IMG/VR virus record: IMGVR_UViG_3300021376_003159
Coordinates: 1-51,430 of that record
Length of the DNA: 51,430 nucleotides
Origin: a virus
Reading direction: 5' to 3' (one strand)
Part shown: in pieces, positions 28,442-37,169 of the stretch
How positions within the stretch are numbered: position 1 is the first letter of the stretch
Layout of the letters: every line of letters starts with the position of its first letter
Translations under genes and position numbers: made by a program
The notes under the pieces: generated by a model
What the model was told of the DNA's origin: nothing
The model's input: the letters and a program-made list of their open reading frames with translations, nothing else
Databases searched by the model: none

Positions 28442-29362
28442 ATGTCTAACGATTTCGCTTCACTCAAGCGTTCTACCACCAGCAATCTTGATCGGCTCTC
28501 TAAGGAGCTAGGTAAGCTTGCTACTAACGGCAATCAGCGCGAATCCGATGATCGCTTTTGGCAACCCGAGGTTGACAAGGCTGGCAATGGTTATGCCGTC
28601 ATTCGGTTTCTTCCTGCTGCAAAGGGTGAGGACCTGCCTTGGGTTCGCATCTGGTCGCACGGCTTTCAGGGCCCCGGTGGTTGGTACATCGAAAATTCTC
28701 TGACGACTCTCGGTCAGAAGGACCCTGTCGCCGAGCTTAATTCTAAGCTGTGGAATAGCGGCACCGATAAGGACAAGGAGATTGCTCGTAAGCAAAAGCG
28801 TCGCCTTTCTTACATCGCTAACGTCTATATTGTTAAGGATCCTGCAAATCCTCAGAATGAGGGTAAGGTGAAGCTATTCAAGTTTGGCAAGAAGATTTTC
28901 GACAAGATCAATGAGCTGATGACGCCTCAGTTTGAAGATGAGAAGGCTGTTAACCCCTTCGATTTCTGGGCTGGTGCGAATTTCAAGCTGAAGATTCGCA
29001 ATGTTGAAGGTTATCGCAACTATGACAAGTCTGAGTTTGATCGCTCGGAGCCTCTGTCAAGCGATGATTCCGAGCTGGAGAGCATTTGGAATTCTCAGCA
29101 CAAGCTTCAGGCCTTTGTTGCTCCTGATCAATTCAAGAGCTATGATGAACTGAAGGCTCGTCTTGACAAGGTTCTGAATGAGACTAGCGCACCTCGTCGT
29201 CGTGATAATGATGAGGATAATGAGCGTGAGGTTGCTCCCGCACGCGCGAGCGCGGAGACTCGGGCTCGCGCTGCTGAACCACCTAAGGCTGCGACTTCTC
29301 GCGCACCTTGGGAAGATGACTCAGATATTGGTCTTTTTGAGCGTCTTGCTCAGGACGACTAA
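28442..29362 (+). CDS. 32: gp32 single-stranded DNA-binding protein
   Basis: A 306 aa protein (T4 gp32 is 301 aa). The N-terminal basic B-domain region (SLKRSTTSNLDRLSKEL) gives cooperativity. The core is GNGYAVIRFLPA, WVRIWSHGFQGPGGWYIE, RRLSYIANVYIVKDP and VKLFKFGKKIFDKI, the OB-fold region. The acidic C-terminal tail (EDDSDIGLFERLAQDD) contacts replication partners. The zinc-binding cysteines of T4 gp32 are absent: LTTLGQKDPVAELNSKLW stands where T4 has its CPVC element. The gene is GC-richer than its neighbours. It is convergent with the structural gene downstream, sharing stop codons. Confidence 0.93.
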   Translation: MSNDFASLKRSTTSNLDRLSKELGKLATNGNQRESDDRFWQPEVDKAGNGYAVIRFLPAAKGEDLPWVRIWSHGFQGPGGWYIENSLTTLGQKDPVAELNSKLWNSGTDKDKEIARKQKRRLSYIANVYIVKDPANPQNEGKVKLFKFGKKIFDKINELMTPQFEDEKAVNPFDFWAGANFKLKIRNVEGYRNYDKSEFDRSEPLSSDDSELESIWNSQHKLQAFVAPDQFKSYDELKARLDKVLNETSAPRRRDNDEDNEREVAPARASAETRARAAEPPKAATSRAPWEDDSDIGLFERLAQDD

Positions 29363-31191
29363 AAAGCTGCGGTCATAAAACCCGCACCATTATAAGCATC
29401 TCCAAGAGTGTTATCAGAATTTCTAGTCTGAATGCGTGGTGGATTGCCTGCTGGTGGTGGTGCGGGCTGATTTTGTCTAGTATTAGGTTTTATCGATTCT
29501 TGATATATTGGCGGTAAAACTATTACTCTACCGGTGCGGTCTTCTCGGCCAGCAATTAGTCTCGAATTTGCACCTTCAAGGCCAGATGCTGAAATCGCTT
29601 CAATCGCAGCCTCAATATCACCTGCTCTCCGAACAGTTCCAGCTTGTGATCCAATCTCATTTATCTGGTCGGCCTGAACTCGCGTTATTCTACCCTCATC
29701 GACCGCTTGTTGTGTAGTATTCATCATTTCATCATCATCTAATATTCTTTGGCGCCTTTCATTTCTAAGTCGCGCTAATCTACCCATAAGCTCGGCTGCT
29801 GGTTGATTTGTTGGACTTTCTGTAAAAAATGTATCATATAATACACTGGCCAATTGTTCGCCAATCCCAGTGCTTACAAACCATTGACCAGCTTCAGCAC
29901 CTCGAATTGCTCCATATAGACCACCTATAATCCCGCCTATAGCAGTTCCAACGCCGGGTACAATAGAACCGATAGCTGCACCTAAGGCAGCACCTGCAAC
30001 GCCGCCGCCGATAGCTCCAAGAGCTCCTGCCACAACATCAATTACTCCTTTTTTATATGCTTCGTCATCTATTTCTTCTTTGTCTCTTTTCTCAGAGAGT
30101 TCAATAATTTGTTCTCTCGCGCTGATCGCCTCAAATGCTACAGCGAGTGGGCCAGATAAGCGGGCAAAGAGTCGGGCGGCCCTTCCCACACGATTACCTG
30201 TAGGTTTATTTGTTGGTTCTGGTGCACCTGGCGGGCGTCCATCCGGCGGCGTTGCAGAAGTTGGTGCACCTGGTGCGGGTGGCTTCGCCGCCGGCCGTGG
30301 TGGAGGGTCCGGACCGCCCGCACCGGGCTGGGCTTTTGTATATCTTCCCGTGTTAGGATCTCTAAATTTTGTTTTACCCGATTTGTCCGTCTCTGCAATA
30401 GGTGCAGAACCAGCACCTGGAGGCTTGGCAGGACCGGTGCCGCCACCTGGAGGCTTGGCAGGACCGCCACCGCCTGGAGGCTTGGCAGGACCGGTGCCGC
30501 CACCTGGAGGCTTGGCAGGACCGCCACCGCCTGGCGGTCTTCCGCCTGGCGGTCTTAATCTTGGTGTTCTATCCAACATATTAGCTAAAACCATCGCTGC
30601 TAAAGCTGCACCTATTGCAAGTATAATATTAGAATATTCTTTTAATTTGTCGAAAAATTCTTTGACTGTATCAAAAACTGCACCAATACTATTAAATGTT
30701 TCTCTCAATTTTTCAATATCAATATTCGCTAATACGGCGGTAAGACTTGCAAAAAGTCCTGTAAATAATACACCGAGCGGGCCCATTCCTGTAGCTCGTC
30801 TGATACCAGATGATACTCTGGTTAAAGCACCGCGCACTAATTCTCGTCTACGCTCTCGCCTTTCTTCAGCAGCCCTTTGTTCATCGTTTCTTAGAGATTC
30901 GGTATCTTTTTGTTCACCTGCCATTGTTTTCTGCATTTCTACCAAAGCTTCTCTGGTAAAAGATGCGACTTTGCTTATATAAAGATATATTTCTGATCTA
31001 AATGAATTGAATGATTCTTGGGTTACATAACCTGAAGATGCTCGGCCGTCGGCTCTAGCTGGACTACCTGCTACAACCCCTCTGGTGCTAACCATTCGAT
31101 AGTTTTGTTCCATATCATGAAAGCGATTGGTTCTTTCATTATATGTTATCGAGGGGCCCATCTGCTGGGCAACATCTGCTAGACTGGGCAT
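29359..31191 (-). CDS. large virion-type protein with Pro/Gly-rich repeat (610 aa)
   Basis: N-terminal 130 residues are soluble with a charged helix (RNDEQRAAEERRERRREL). There are hydrophobic segments near 150-165 and 195-210, then a Pro/Gly/Lys-rich stretch (about residues 220-340) with GGPAKPPGGGTGPAKPPGG repeats. A glycine-zipper region follows (AIGGGVAGAALGAAIGSIVPGVGTAIG, about 390-420). The DNA repeat is at 30416-30530. The gene follows the lysozyme-domain protein by direct overlap, and both have a similar N-terminal plan, so both may be tail- or baseplate-associated and enter the periplasm. No exact family recognised. Confidence 0.6.
   Translation of the reverse strand: MPSLADVAQQMGPSITYNERTNRFHDMEQNYRMVSTRGVVAGSPARADGRASSGYVTQESFNSFRSEIYLYISKVASFTREALVEMQKTMAGEQKDTESLRNDEQRAAEERRERRRELVRGALTRVSSGIRRATGMGPLGVLFTGLFASLTAVLANIDIEKLRETFNSIGAVFDTVKEFFDKLKEYSNIILAIGAALAAMVLANMLDRTPRLRPPGGRPPGGGGPAKPPGGGTGPAKPPGGGGPAKPPGGGTGPAKPPGAGSAPIAETDKSGKTKFRDPNTGRYTKAQPGAGGPDPPPRPAAKPPAPGAPTSATPPDGRPPGAPEPTNKPTGNRVGRAARLFARLSGPLAVAFEAISAREQIIELSEKRDKEEIDDEAYKKGVIDVVAGALGAIGGGVAGAALGAAIGSIVPGVGTAIGGIIGGLYGAIRGAEAGQWFVSTGIGEQLASVLYDTFFTESPTNQPAAELMGRLARLRNERRQRILDDDEMMNTTQQAVDEGRITRVQADQINEIGSQAGTVRRAGDIEAAIEAISASGLEGANSRLIAGREDRTGRVIVLPPIYQESIKPNTRQNQPAPPPAGNPPRIQTRNSDNTLGDAYNGAGFMTAAF
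30416..30530. repeat. tandem repeat coding for PAKPPGG units
   Basis: Two copies of a 57-nt unit (30 + 27 nt halves) built from CCTGGAGGCTTGGCAGGACC. The arms are almost identical in sequence, so copy number is likely to vary between strains. Confidence 0.85.
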
Positions 31192-32633
31192 TATGCTTCT
31201 ACCCTTTCGCGGATGATTATAGGTTGAACTTGTGTTATTGTCTCAGTTGCACCCATTCCTGATGTGGGCATTGATGCAACGGCCTCAGGTGAAGTTATTG
31301 GCGCCGATTGATCTGGCGCTGGTTGACCTGGCACTGGTTGACCTGGCGCTGCTGTTGTTGGCGCTGCTGCTGCTGGTGCTGCTGCCACCATTGTTGGTGG
31401 TCTTTGTTGACCAGGAGCAAATGCAACTTGTGATCTAGCTTGTGTTGGTGATGGTTGCGGCGTAGCACCAGCAGTTTGTGTTGCCGCACCCAATCTATAA
31501 TAAGATGCACCTGATGTACCATATGCATCTGCACCATCTCTACCCTGAGCGAGATTTCTTGCCCCACCGGGACCAAGTAAGTGTGCAGCAGCTAGAAAAC
31601 CCGCAATTTGCTCATTTGAACTTTCAGCATTAATCACACCTAAGCGATTTAAAGCACGAAAATTCTGATTAGTATATCTAACCATTGTATCTTCTTGTAA
31701 TTGTGGATTATTTAAGAAAGCTTGCTTTCCACCTTCAATCGTCCAATTTGATGGATTATCTAATTGTCTATTAGATGTAACTCCTCGTCTAACAAGACCC
31801 ATATCTATTAGTGCCATATAACCAAATTGATATTTTCCAAGAAATCCTATAGTATTAACTGCTTGATAATTTGAATTACTTTCTCTTTGTCCAATTCGTT
31901 GAGCATATGCCGCATAATCTATTGGTAAGCTTGAATTTGAAGGTATAGGTGCTCCGCCGGCCGGTGCGCCTTCAGGTATTCTTTGCGATGAACCCGGTGG
32001 TGCACTAGGTGCTTGCCCAGGTACACCAGTTGGTTCTGGTTCATCACCTCGACCAAAAATATAGGCAGCAATTCCTGCGGCCGCAGTTGCACCAGCAGCC
32101 AGTAATCTAAGTCTAGGATTACGCATTATACTTGCTATACCTGCTAGTAATCCCCGTACAGCACTAGTTATTACTCTCATACCAGTTCTCAATACCGATG
32201 CAACAATTCTACCAATCATTGATGTCAAAAAAGTTAGAATTGTTTTTATGGCAGAAAATATTTTCTTCAAAACTAGTGATATTGCACGTAATATACCATC
32301 AAGAATTGAAGTGTTCTCTCTTTCTTCTGGTGCTTGTTCAGGCATATCACGAATTGGCATACCTTGTTCTCTGCGATCTTCATCAGCCGAGCGGCGTACC
32401 CGAATTAATAATTCTCTCTGTTTATTTTTTTCATTGTTTATACCACGAAGCGAGTTTATCATGCTTCTAAATGTACTAGTTACCTGAGCCACTGGTGAAG
32501 TCATACCAGATGATCGAGTCATGCTACCAGATTGCGGGGGCGTCATTATGGAAGTTACAACACTTGCGACAGCATTTACCGCTCGGTTATCCCGAGATAG
32601 GTATCTTTCTGTAGCTTCCATTAGTGATGCCAT
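31191..32633 (-). CDS. virion protein with lysozyme/transglycosylase-like domain (480 aa)
   Basis: Start ATG at 32633 overlaps the end of the gp26 -1 frame extension (TAATG). N-terminus has a charged helix, then hydrophobic segments around residues 120-200 (SLVLKKIFSAIKTILTFLTS, LRLLAAGATAAAGIAAYIFG). Residues about 245-395 form a lysozyme-like domain: AAYAQRIGQRESNSNYQAVN (catalytic Glu candidate in QRES), FLGKYQFGYMALIDMG and GFLAAAHLLGPGGA. The C-terminus is Ala/Pro/Gln-rich. Because the gp5 homologue here lacks the T4 lysozyme insert, this protein may supply the tail's peptidoglycan-cutting activity. Confidence 0.72.
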   Translation of the reverse strand: MASLMEATERYLSRDNRAVNAVASVVTSIMTPPQSGSMTRSSGMTSPVAQVTSTFRSMINSLRGINNEKNKQRELLIRVRRSADEDRREQGMPIRDMPEQAPEERENTSILDGILRAISLVLKKIFSAIKTILTFLTSMIGRIVASVLRTGMRVITSAVRGLLAGIASIMRNPRLRLLAAGATAAAGIAAYIFGRGDEPEPTGVPGQAPSAPPGSSQRIPEGAPAGGAPIPSNSSLPIDYAAYAQRIGQRESNSNYQAVNTIGFLGKYQFGYMALIDMGLVRRGVTSNRQLDNPSNWTIEGGKQAFLNNPQLQEDTMVRYTNQNFRALNRLGVINAESSNEQIAGFLAAAHLLGPGGARNLAQGRDGADAYGTSGASYYRLGAATQTAGATPQPSPTQARSQVAFAPGQQRPPTMVAAAPAAAAPTTAAPGQPVPGQPAPDQSAPITSPEAVASMPTSGMGATETITQVQPIIIRERVEA

Positions 32634-32752
32634 TAATTTTCTCTTTTAGCCTTTTCTTTTTCGATATAGTCTATCAACATCTTAACATATAAGTCCCTCT
32701 CCCAAGGTATCATATTTTCTATCTCAGTCAGACTATACTTGTGGTGCTGCAT
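32633..32752 (-). CDS. gp51-like segment, -1 frame extension of gp26
   Basis: An open frame overlapping gp26 out of phase, too short to be listed as a normal ORF. From the internal ATG at 32752 it gives 39 aa (MQHHKYSLTEIENM, then IPWERDLYVKMLIDYIEKEK). The IPWERD-x-Y motif is familiar from the end of phage tail or hub assembly chaperones. The frame is open back to the T8 run at 32808-32815, so the likely product is a gp26 fusion made by -1 slippage. Its stop overlaps the next gene's ATG (TAATG), which indicates real translation. Confidence 0.7.
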   Translation of the reverse strand: MQHHKYSLTEIENMIPWERDLYVKMLIDYIEKEKAKREN

Positions 32753-32805
32753 GAGAGAAAAATTCAATGAATAATAATTACCCAGTGTATTATGAGAGAG
32801 GGCTA

Positions 32806-33522
32806 TCAAAAAAAATCAGCGAGTCCTTTTAATGTGATGGTATCTTCTTGGCCGCAGCCGGCGCACTTATATGTGACTGTATGTTGTAGCTTTGGCATGG
32901 TCTCAAAAAATTTCATAATTTCTATAAATTGCTTATTGCTAAGAGACCCAATGAAGTTTTTAATTTCTTCTTCATTCTCAGGTTCATAAACTTCTTCATC
33001 ATCATAAACACATTCAATGCATTTTGATATCATATCAATTTCATCTGACTTTTCAGATGACAATGTGGCCTTAATATCCGCAAGAGTTGGATATTTCATC
33101 TTTAGAATAAGCTTGTCGGTTAGCGGCACAGTCATTCTATGATTAGGATCGAATTCAACCTGAATAGCATCAAGATCAATCTCAACCTTTGTCACGGCAT
33201 CACAAGCTTCACCCTTGTAGTTGACACCATCAACATGTCTGTAGCTTAGTGTAACCTTTTCGCCTGCCGATTTGGCACGAATTTGAAGAAACAGATATTC
33301 AACATCAAATGATGGAATCTTTGTGATATCAAATCCTTCTGTCAATATGCAGCTTGAAATGACATCAAACATTGCACGTTGCATATGATCAGAATCTTTA
33401 GATTCCATTGCAATCAGAAGTGTCTTTTCTTCCTTAACCACAAATGGTCGGAAGACAATTTCTCTTTTATCAGATGGCAAAATCACCGAAAAGGTAGGTA
33501 CAGCAATCTTAGGTAAAGGCAT
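32806..33522 (-). CDS. 26: gp26-like baseplate hub subunit / assembly chaperone
   Basis: A 238 aa protein (T4 gp26 is 208 aa). Begins MPLPKIAVPTFSVILPSDKREI and continues FRPFVVKEEKTLLIAMES, a pattern of gp26 homologues. The middle holds SIEF-type strands and LKMKYPTLADI; the end carries YKCAGCG with a CxxC pair and stops in GLADFF just after a run of eight T (GAT TTT TTT TGA). GAGGAG precedes the ATG. gp26 acts in assembly of the central hub before wedge attachment. The slip site and the following open -1 frame suggest two products in a fixed ratio. Confidence 0.82.
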   Translation of the reverse strand: MPLPKIAVPTFSVILPSDKREIVFRPFVVKEEKTLLIAMESKDSDHMQRAMFDVISSCILTEGFDITKIPSFDVEYLFLQIRAKSAGEKVTLSYRHVDGVNYKGEACDAVTKVEIDLDAIQVEFDPNHRMTVPLTDKLILKMKYPTLADIKATLSSEKSDEIDMISKCIECVYDDEEVYEPENEEEIKNFIGSLSNKQFIEIMKFFETMPKLQHTVTYKCAGCGQEDTITLKGLADFF

Positions 33523-33537
33523 AATTAACTCCTCACG

Positions 33538-34449
33538 TTAAAATAGGGCGCCCCGTTGCGCCGTCGCACTGTTTCTGAATATTACTCCAGTTTGCTGGGT
33601 AAGGCCACGAATTCCACCACCCAGACCCTGTCTAGCAAATAGGGATACAAGTGGCGAAAATCTATCAAGAGCATTGACCGCACCGCGAAGCAGAGATTCA
33701 AGACCATATAGATTCTCAAATGGCAGCGCATCAGGATGTTTTTCTGTCGAGATAAAGTAACGCATTTGCACAGTCATCTTAGCGGCACCATCGGCCGACC
33801 AGTCAAGATCAACATCATTGATCGCTATCGGATATGCTTCTTCTAATCTGATTTTGTATTGCGGAAAAATCACTCTATCATTTCTTGATTCAAATTCATT
33901 TCGATTAAGTGGATTGAATGCATCAATAACATCATTGATTAGTGATTGAGTATCACCCCTAATGAATGATGATGCGATACTTATCGCAGATGGATTTTGA
34001 AATTTAGGTGATTCAGCAAATTGCATGATTTCCACACCACCAATCATCTCATCATAATAGGTGGAATCAAACCCACCTTGCTTTGGTGCCTTACCACCAC
34101 CACGCCTATAGCTTGCAAGGCCACCAGCAGACACAGCCATATCCTGCCATGCCATAAAAATCTCACGCTCAATCATATTTTCGCTGAGTAATACCTGCAA
34201 TGTCATTGGCTGATAGCTAAAGGCATACGGAATCATTCTTTCCGGGCCATGATATCTTTGCACAATGGTATCTAAGCTACGTGCGGGTAGTGATGCTCGC
34301 TCAATTCTAAGCGGAAGAAATGATGTATTGAAAAATCCACCCAGTCTTGACGGTAGAGATATCATCACCGAGAAGTAATTTGGTTTACCAATACCTCTCT
34401 TATTAACTTCGGCGGTAAATTCATTAATATTAAATCTACGGTTTGCCAT
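33538..34449 (-). CDS. 54: gp54-like baseplate tail-tube initiator
   Basis: A 303 aa protein (T4 gp54 is 320 aa). Begins MANRRFNINEFTAEVNKRG. The tube-protein fold is visible as LRIERASLPARSLDTI, RMIPYAFSYQPMTLQVLLSE and PQYKIRLEEAYPIAINDVDLDWSADG (strands of the gp19/gp54 beta barrel). In T4 it binds gp48 on top of the hub and starts tube polymerisation. One-base overlap with the upstream gene (34449). It could alternatively be another tube-like initiator of the same fold family. Confidence 0.75.
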   Translation of the reverse strand: MANRRFNINEFTAEVNKRGIGKPNYFSVMISLPSRLGGFFNTSFLPLRIERASLPARSLDTIVQRYHGPERMIPYAFSYQPMTLQVLLSENMIEREIFMAWQDMAVSAGGLASYRRGGGKAPKQGGFDSTYYDEMIGGVEIMQFAESPKFQNPSAISIASSFIRGDTQSLINDVIDAFNPLNRNEFESRNDRVIFPQYKIRLEEAYPIAINDVDLDWSADGAAKMTVQMRYFISTEKHPDALPFENLYGLESLLRGAVNALDRFSPLVSLFARQGLGGGIRGLTQQTGVIFRNSATAQRGALF

Positions 34450-35072
34450 TATTGCACCTTTGAATAGGCATCGCGATGGACAGATGATACACTCGCGCCT
34501 GCAAATCTTTCAAGCGGCATGAATAGTGCTATATCCCACGATTTTGGATCTATACGAAAATATCTTGTTCGAACATGCGAAAAGAGATATTGTTTGATAC
34601 ACGGCTTATAAAAGCGATACCGTGAAACTGAGCTTAATAGTTTATATGATATTTGTAGGTGTGTTCGCTCATCATATTTTTCATCACTAATTACCGTATA
34701 TAATGCATCCATCAATCTTGCTCGTAATCGAAGCGGTAGATAATGCATATTTAAACCCATAAACCCCTGCGAGGCCGATGAGCCTCCAGCGCGGCCGCCA
34801 GTGCGTGTGCTATCAAACGGAAAGACAAGAGGATATCTATCATAATATGGAAGTTTTTCTTTTGTCTTTGGGTCATATGCAAACAAATATAGCTGACCAA
34901 TCATCGGCACAGATACCATTGCACTACGATCTTGCATCATAAGTGCATTTGGGCTCATAGCAATTTTGCTGGCTTGAGCACGAAACCAATTTCTTGATTC
35001 TACCGTGCGATTAGGCAGCTGTCCTTGCTTTTCTCCCTGTGTCAATAGATTGTCAAAGACGTAGTTTACCAT
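34449..35072 (-). CDS. conserved T4-like virion assembly protein (207 aa)
   Basis: Begins MVNYVFDNLLTQGEKQGQL. Conserved-looking block GQLYLFAYDPKTKEKLPYYDRYPLVFPF (about residues 60-87) and GFMGLNMHYLPLRLRARLMDALY (about 104-126) are well known from T4-like environmental phages. Position next to gp4 would fit the DNA end protector gp2, which is a gp4 neighbour in T4, but I cannot confirm homology with T4 gp2. Overlaps gp4 and gp54 genes by one base each, so it is translated with them. Confidence 0.62.
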   Translation of the reverse strand: MVNYVFDNLLTQGEKQGQLPNRTVESRNWFRAQASKIAMSPNALMMQDRSAMVSVPMIGQLYLFAYDPKTKEKLPYYDRYPLVFPFDSTRTGGRAGGSSASQGFMGLNMHYLPLRLRARLMDALYTVISDEKYDERTHLQISYKLLSSVSRYRFYKPCIKQYLFSHVRTRYFRIDPKSWDIALFMPLERFAGASVSSVHRDAYSKVQ

Positions 35073-35518
35073 TATTTGAGCTTAAGCTCCCTTTCCGTGA
35101 TAATAACAAATTCCCACCCACGGTCTTTACAAAATTCTCGGGCAGCTTTCCACTTTGCGCTATTTATCCCATATATGGCAACCTCAGTAATATATTTACG
35201 AGTGGGTTTTTTGCCTGTTTGATGTGGCGCCGGGGCCATTGTTTGAGCAAATGGTTTTATTTCAATTATCTTAATCAAAATTTTACCATCACGATCTTTC
35301 ATCTTGACTACAAAATCGGGGAAATACCTATGCCACCTACCGTCAATCGGTGAAATGTAAGGTATTTTTATTTCTTCAGAGGCCCATTCTAATACACTAT
35401 CATTGGTATCAAATTCTACCATGACACGACGTTCCCATAGCGACCTATAAACTATATTTGTAGGATCACCTCTATATTTTTCAGGTCTTTTAGGTTGATA
35501 CCGACCTTTGTATGCCAT
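35072..35518 (-). CDS. 4: gp4-like head completion nuclease
   Basis: A 148 aa protein (T4 gp4 is 150 aa) from ATG 35518 (MAYKGRYQPKRPEKYRGDP), the start typical of gp4; the longer frame upstream overlaps the divergent gp48 gene. TnsA/endonuclease-like motifs are IVYRSLWERR, WHRYFPDFVVK and IIEIKP (acidic-x-K). The protein is needed for head completion before tail joining in T4, probably by trimming or sealing DNA at the portal. First gene of the minus-strand virion block. Confidence 0.9.
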   Translation of the reverse strand: MAYKGRYQPKRPEKYRGDPTNIVYRSLWERRVMVEFDTNDSVLEWASEEIKIPYISPIDGRWHRYFPDFVVKMKDRDGKILIKIIEIKPFAQTMAPAPHQTGKKPTRKYITEVAIYGINSAKWKAAREFCKDRGWEFVIITERELKLK

Positions 35519-35532
35519 GTTCTTATGTATGG

Positions 35533-35540
35533 TATAAATA
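35533..35540 (+). promoter_or_regulatory. T4-type late promoter of the baseplate operon
   Basis: TATAAATA, an exact match to the T4 late consensus, 27 nt before the gp48 ATG at 35567, which also has AAGGA upstream. Confidence 0.75.
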
Positions 35541-35566
35541 AAAGTGTTTAAAATGGTAAGGACGCC

Positions 35567-36595
35567 ATGTCGCAATTTACAAACGAAGAAATAAACAACG
35601 TTCAAAATCAAATTGGTCCGAATGCTGCTGCTCTGCTGCGTCGAGCTAATCGTATTTCAGGTGCAAATAGTTTATATTTTCCTGAAAATTATCAGACAAT
35701 TTATCATTATGTGACATTTACTGCTTTAAAATTTGAAAGTGTGACTAGAACATCAACAATAAACTCTGATGAACCTTTAGTATCAAATCGTCAGGGTCGG
35801 GCAAAAAGAAAATTGATGAGTATAACACTACCTATGCCTGATCAATTAAATACTTCATATAATGCATCATATGCGGATGAATCTATTAGCAATATAGGTG
35901 AAGTCGCATCAACAGGTGCTGCTAATATTAATACTGAACAGGCAAATGAAAATTTTCGAAATGGTAGATATGTAGAAGGTGCTCAAGCACTAGCTCAGCA
36001 AATAGGTGGTGGGGCTGCAGGAGGCGCCATTGTAGGTGGTTTATTAGATAGACTTCCTACTTCTGCAACGACAGGTATCGGTAATGTTTTTGGTTTTACC
36101 CGCAATCCTCAAAAAGTATTACAATTTAATGGTGTTAATTTTAGAGAACATCAATTTAGTTTTAAATTAACACCGAAAAATATTCGCGAAGCAACTGCTA
36201 TTCAAAAAATCATAACTGCATTTAAACGTCATATGCTACCCAAATATGGTGTTGGTGGTGGAATAGACGCACTTAGAACAGCGGTCTCATCTTTACCTGG
36301 TGTAACAGCAAACGGCGCTCAAGAAATTACCAATCAAGCTGCTGCAACATCGAGAGCATTTTTTGAATATCCTGACGTATTTGAGATTGTATTTAATAAT
36401 AAAAAGGTATTGTTTAGTATAGGCGAATCTGTAATTACAGGATTTACGGTTGATTATCATCCGCAGAATTATCCTGCATATGTACGATCTCTTTCTAGTC
36501 CAAGTGTAGCACATCCGGCATCAATAACGATATCGATGACATTTAAAGAAACCGATATTGTTACTAAAGAACAGGTAGACGAGAATTTTAGATGA
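35567..36595 (+). CDS. 48: gp48-like baseplate tail-tube cap
   Basis: A 342 aa protein (T4 gp48 is 364 aa). The decisive segment is NPQKVLQFNGVNFREHQFSFKLTPKN, then IIxAFKRHMLPKYG, with the C-terminal barrel YPDVFEIVFNN and GFTVDYHPQNYPAYV. A glycine-rich loop IGGGAAGGAIVGGLL sits in the middle (about residues 145-160). gp48 caps the hub and, with gp54, nucleates the tail tube. First gene after a TATAAATA late promoter; overlaps gp53 by 4 bases. Confidence 0.87.
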   Translation: MSQFTNEEINNVQNQIGPNAAALLRRANRISGANSLYFPENYQTIYHYVTFTALKFESVTRTSTINSDEPLVSNRQGRAKRKLMSITLPMPDQLNTSYNASYADESISNIGEVASTGAANINTEQANENFRNGRYVEGAQALAQQIGGGAAGGAIVGGLLDRLPTSATTGIGNVFGFTRNPQKVLQFNGVNFREHQFSFKLTPKNIREATAIQKIITAFKRHMLPKYGVGGGIDALRTAVSSLPGVTANGAQEITNQAAATSRAFFEYPDVFEIVFNNKKVLFSIGESVITGFTVDYHPQNYPAYVRSLSSPSVAHPASITISMTFKETDIVTKEQVDENFR

Positions 36596-37167
36596 CACAA
36601 TATTTCTCTAATTTTCCAACTCTACAGTATAAACTACCAGAAATGCAAAACTCTCTTTTGGCAACTGACGTCACCAAAAGATTTGTATTACGCGATTTCT
36701 ATCGTAACTCACTAATCGATTTTTATCGTTATGATATTATTGAAGGACAACGACCAGACAATGTTGCTTATGAATTTTATGGCGAATCCAATTTAGATTG
36801 GCTAATACTTTTACCAAATGAAATATTAGATCCTTATTATGAGTGGCCGCGCGGACAAAATGAATTAAATGAATTTATCAGAAAGAAATATGGTAGCATT
36901 TCAACTGCAATGGCTACAGCACATCATTATGAGCAAATTATACAAAGTAAATCATCAGTTCGTTTACCTGATGGTGAAACTCTAGATATACCAGAAAGAA
37001 CATTGATTGTCGACCAAACAACATATACTTCTCTTTCACCATCGGACCGTAAACTTGTTACAAATTATGATTTTGAAATATCAAGAAATGACAAAAATAG
37101 AACGATCGATGTAATCAAACCAATTTATATTCCATCAATACTCGAAGCATTTAGATCGCTGTACTGA
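36592..37167 (+). CDS. 53: gp53-like baseplate wedge protein
   Basis: A 191 aa protein (T4 gp53 is 196 aa). The signature is RDFYRNSLIDFYRYDIIEGQRPDNVAYEFYGESNLDWLILLPN (quoted in parts: DVAYEFYG-type and LDWLIL), the LysM-like wedge domain, followed by DPYYEWPRGQNELNEFI. gp53 joins adjacent wedges around the hub. ATGA overlap with gp48; the next gene starts two bases after its stop. Confidence 0.9.
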   Translation: MTQYFSNFPTLQYKLPEMQNSLLATDVTKRFVLRDFYRNSLIDFYRYDIIEGQRPDNVAYEFYGESNLDWLILLPNEILDPYYEWPRGQNELNEFIRKKYGSISTAMATAHHYEQIIQSKSSVRLPDGETLDIPERTLIVDQTTYTSLSPSDRKLVTNYDFEISRNDKNRTIDVIKPIYIPSILEAFRSLY

Positions 37168-37169
37168 TA

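Noticed and set aside
30080-30982. Plus-strand 300 aa Pro/Gly/Ala-rich ORF
   Set aside because: Antisense of the repeat-containing virion gene; open only because the Pro/Gly repeat is free of stops on both strands.
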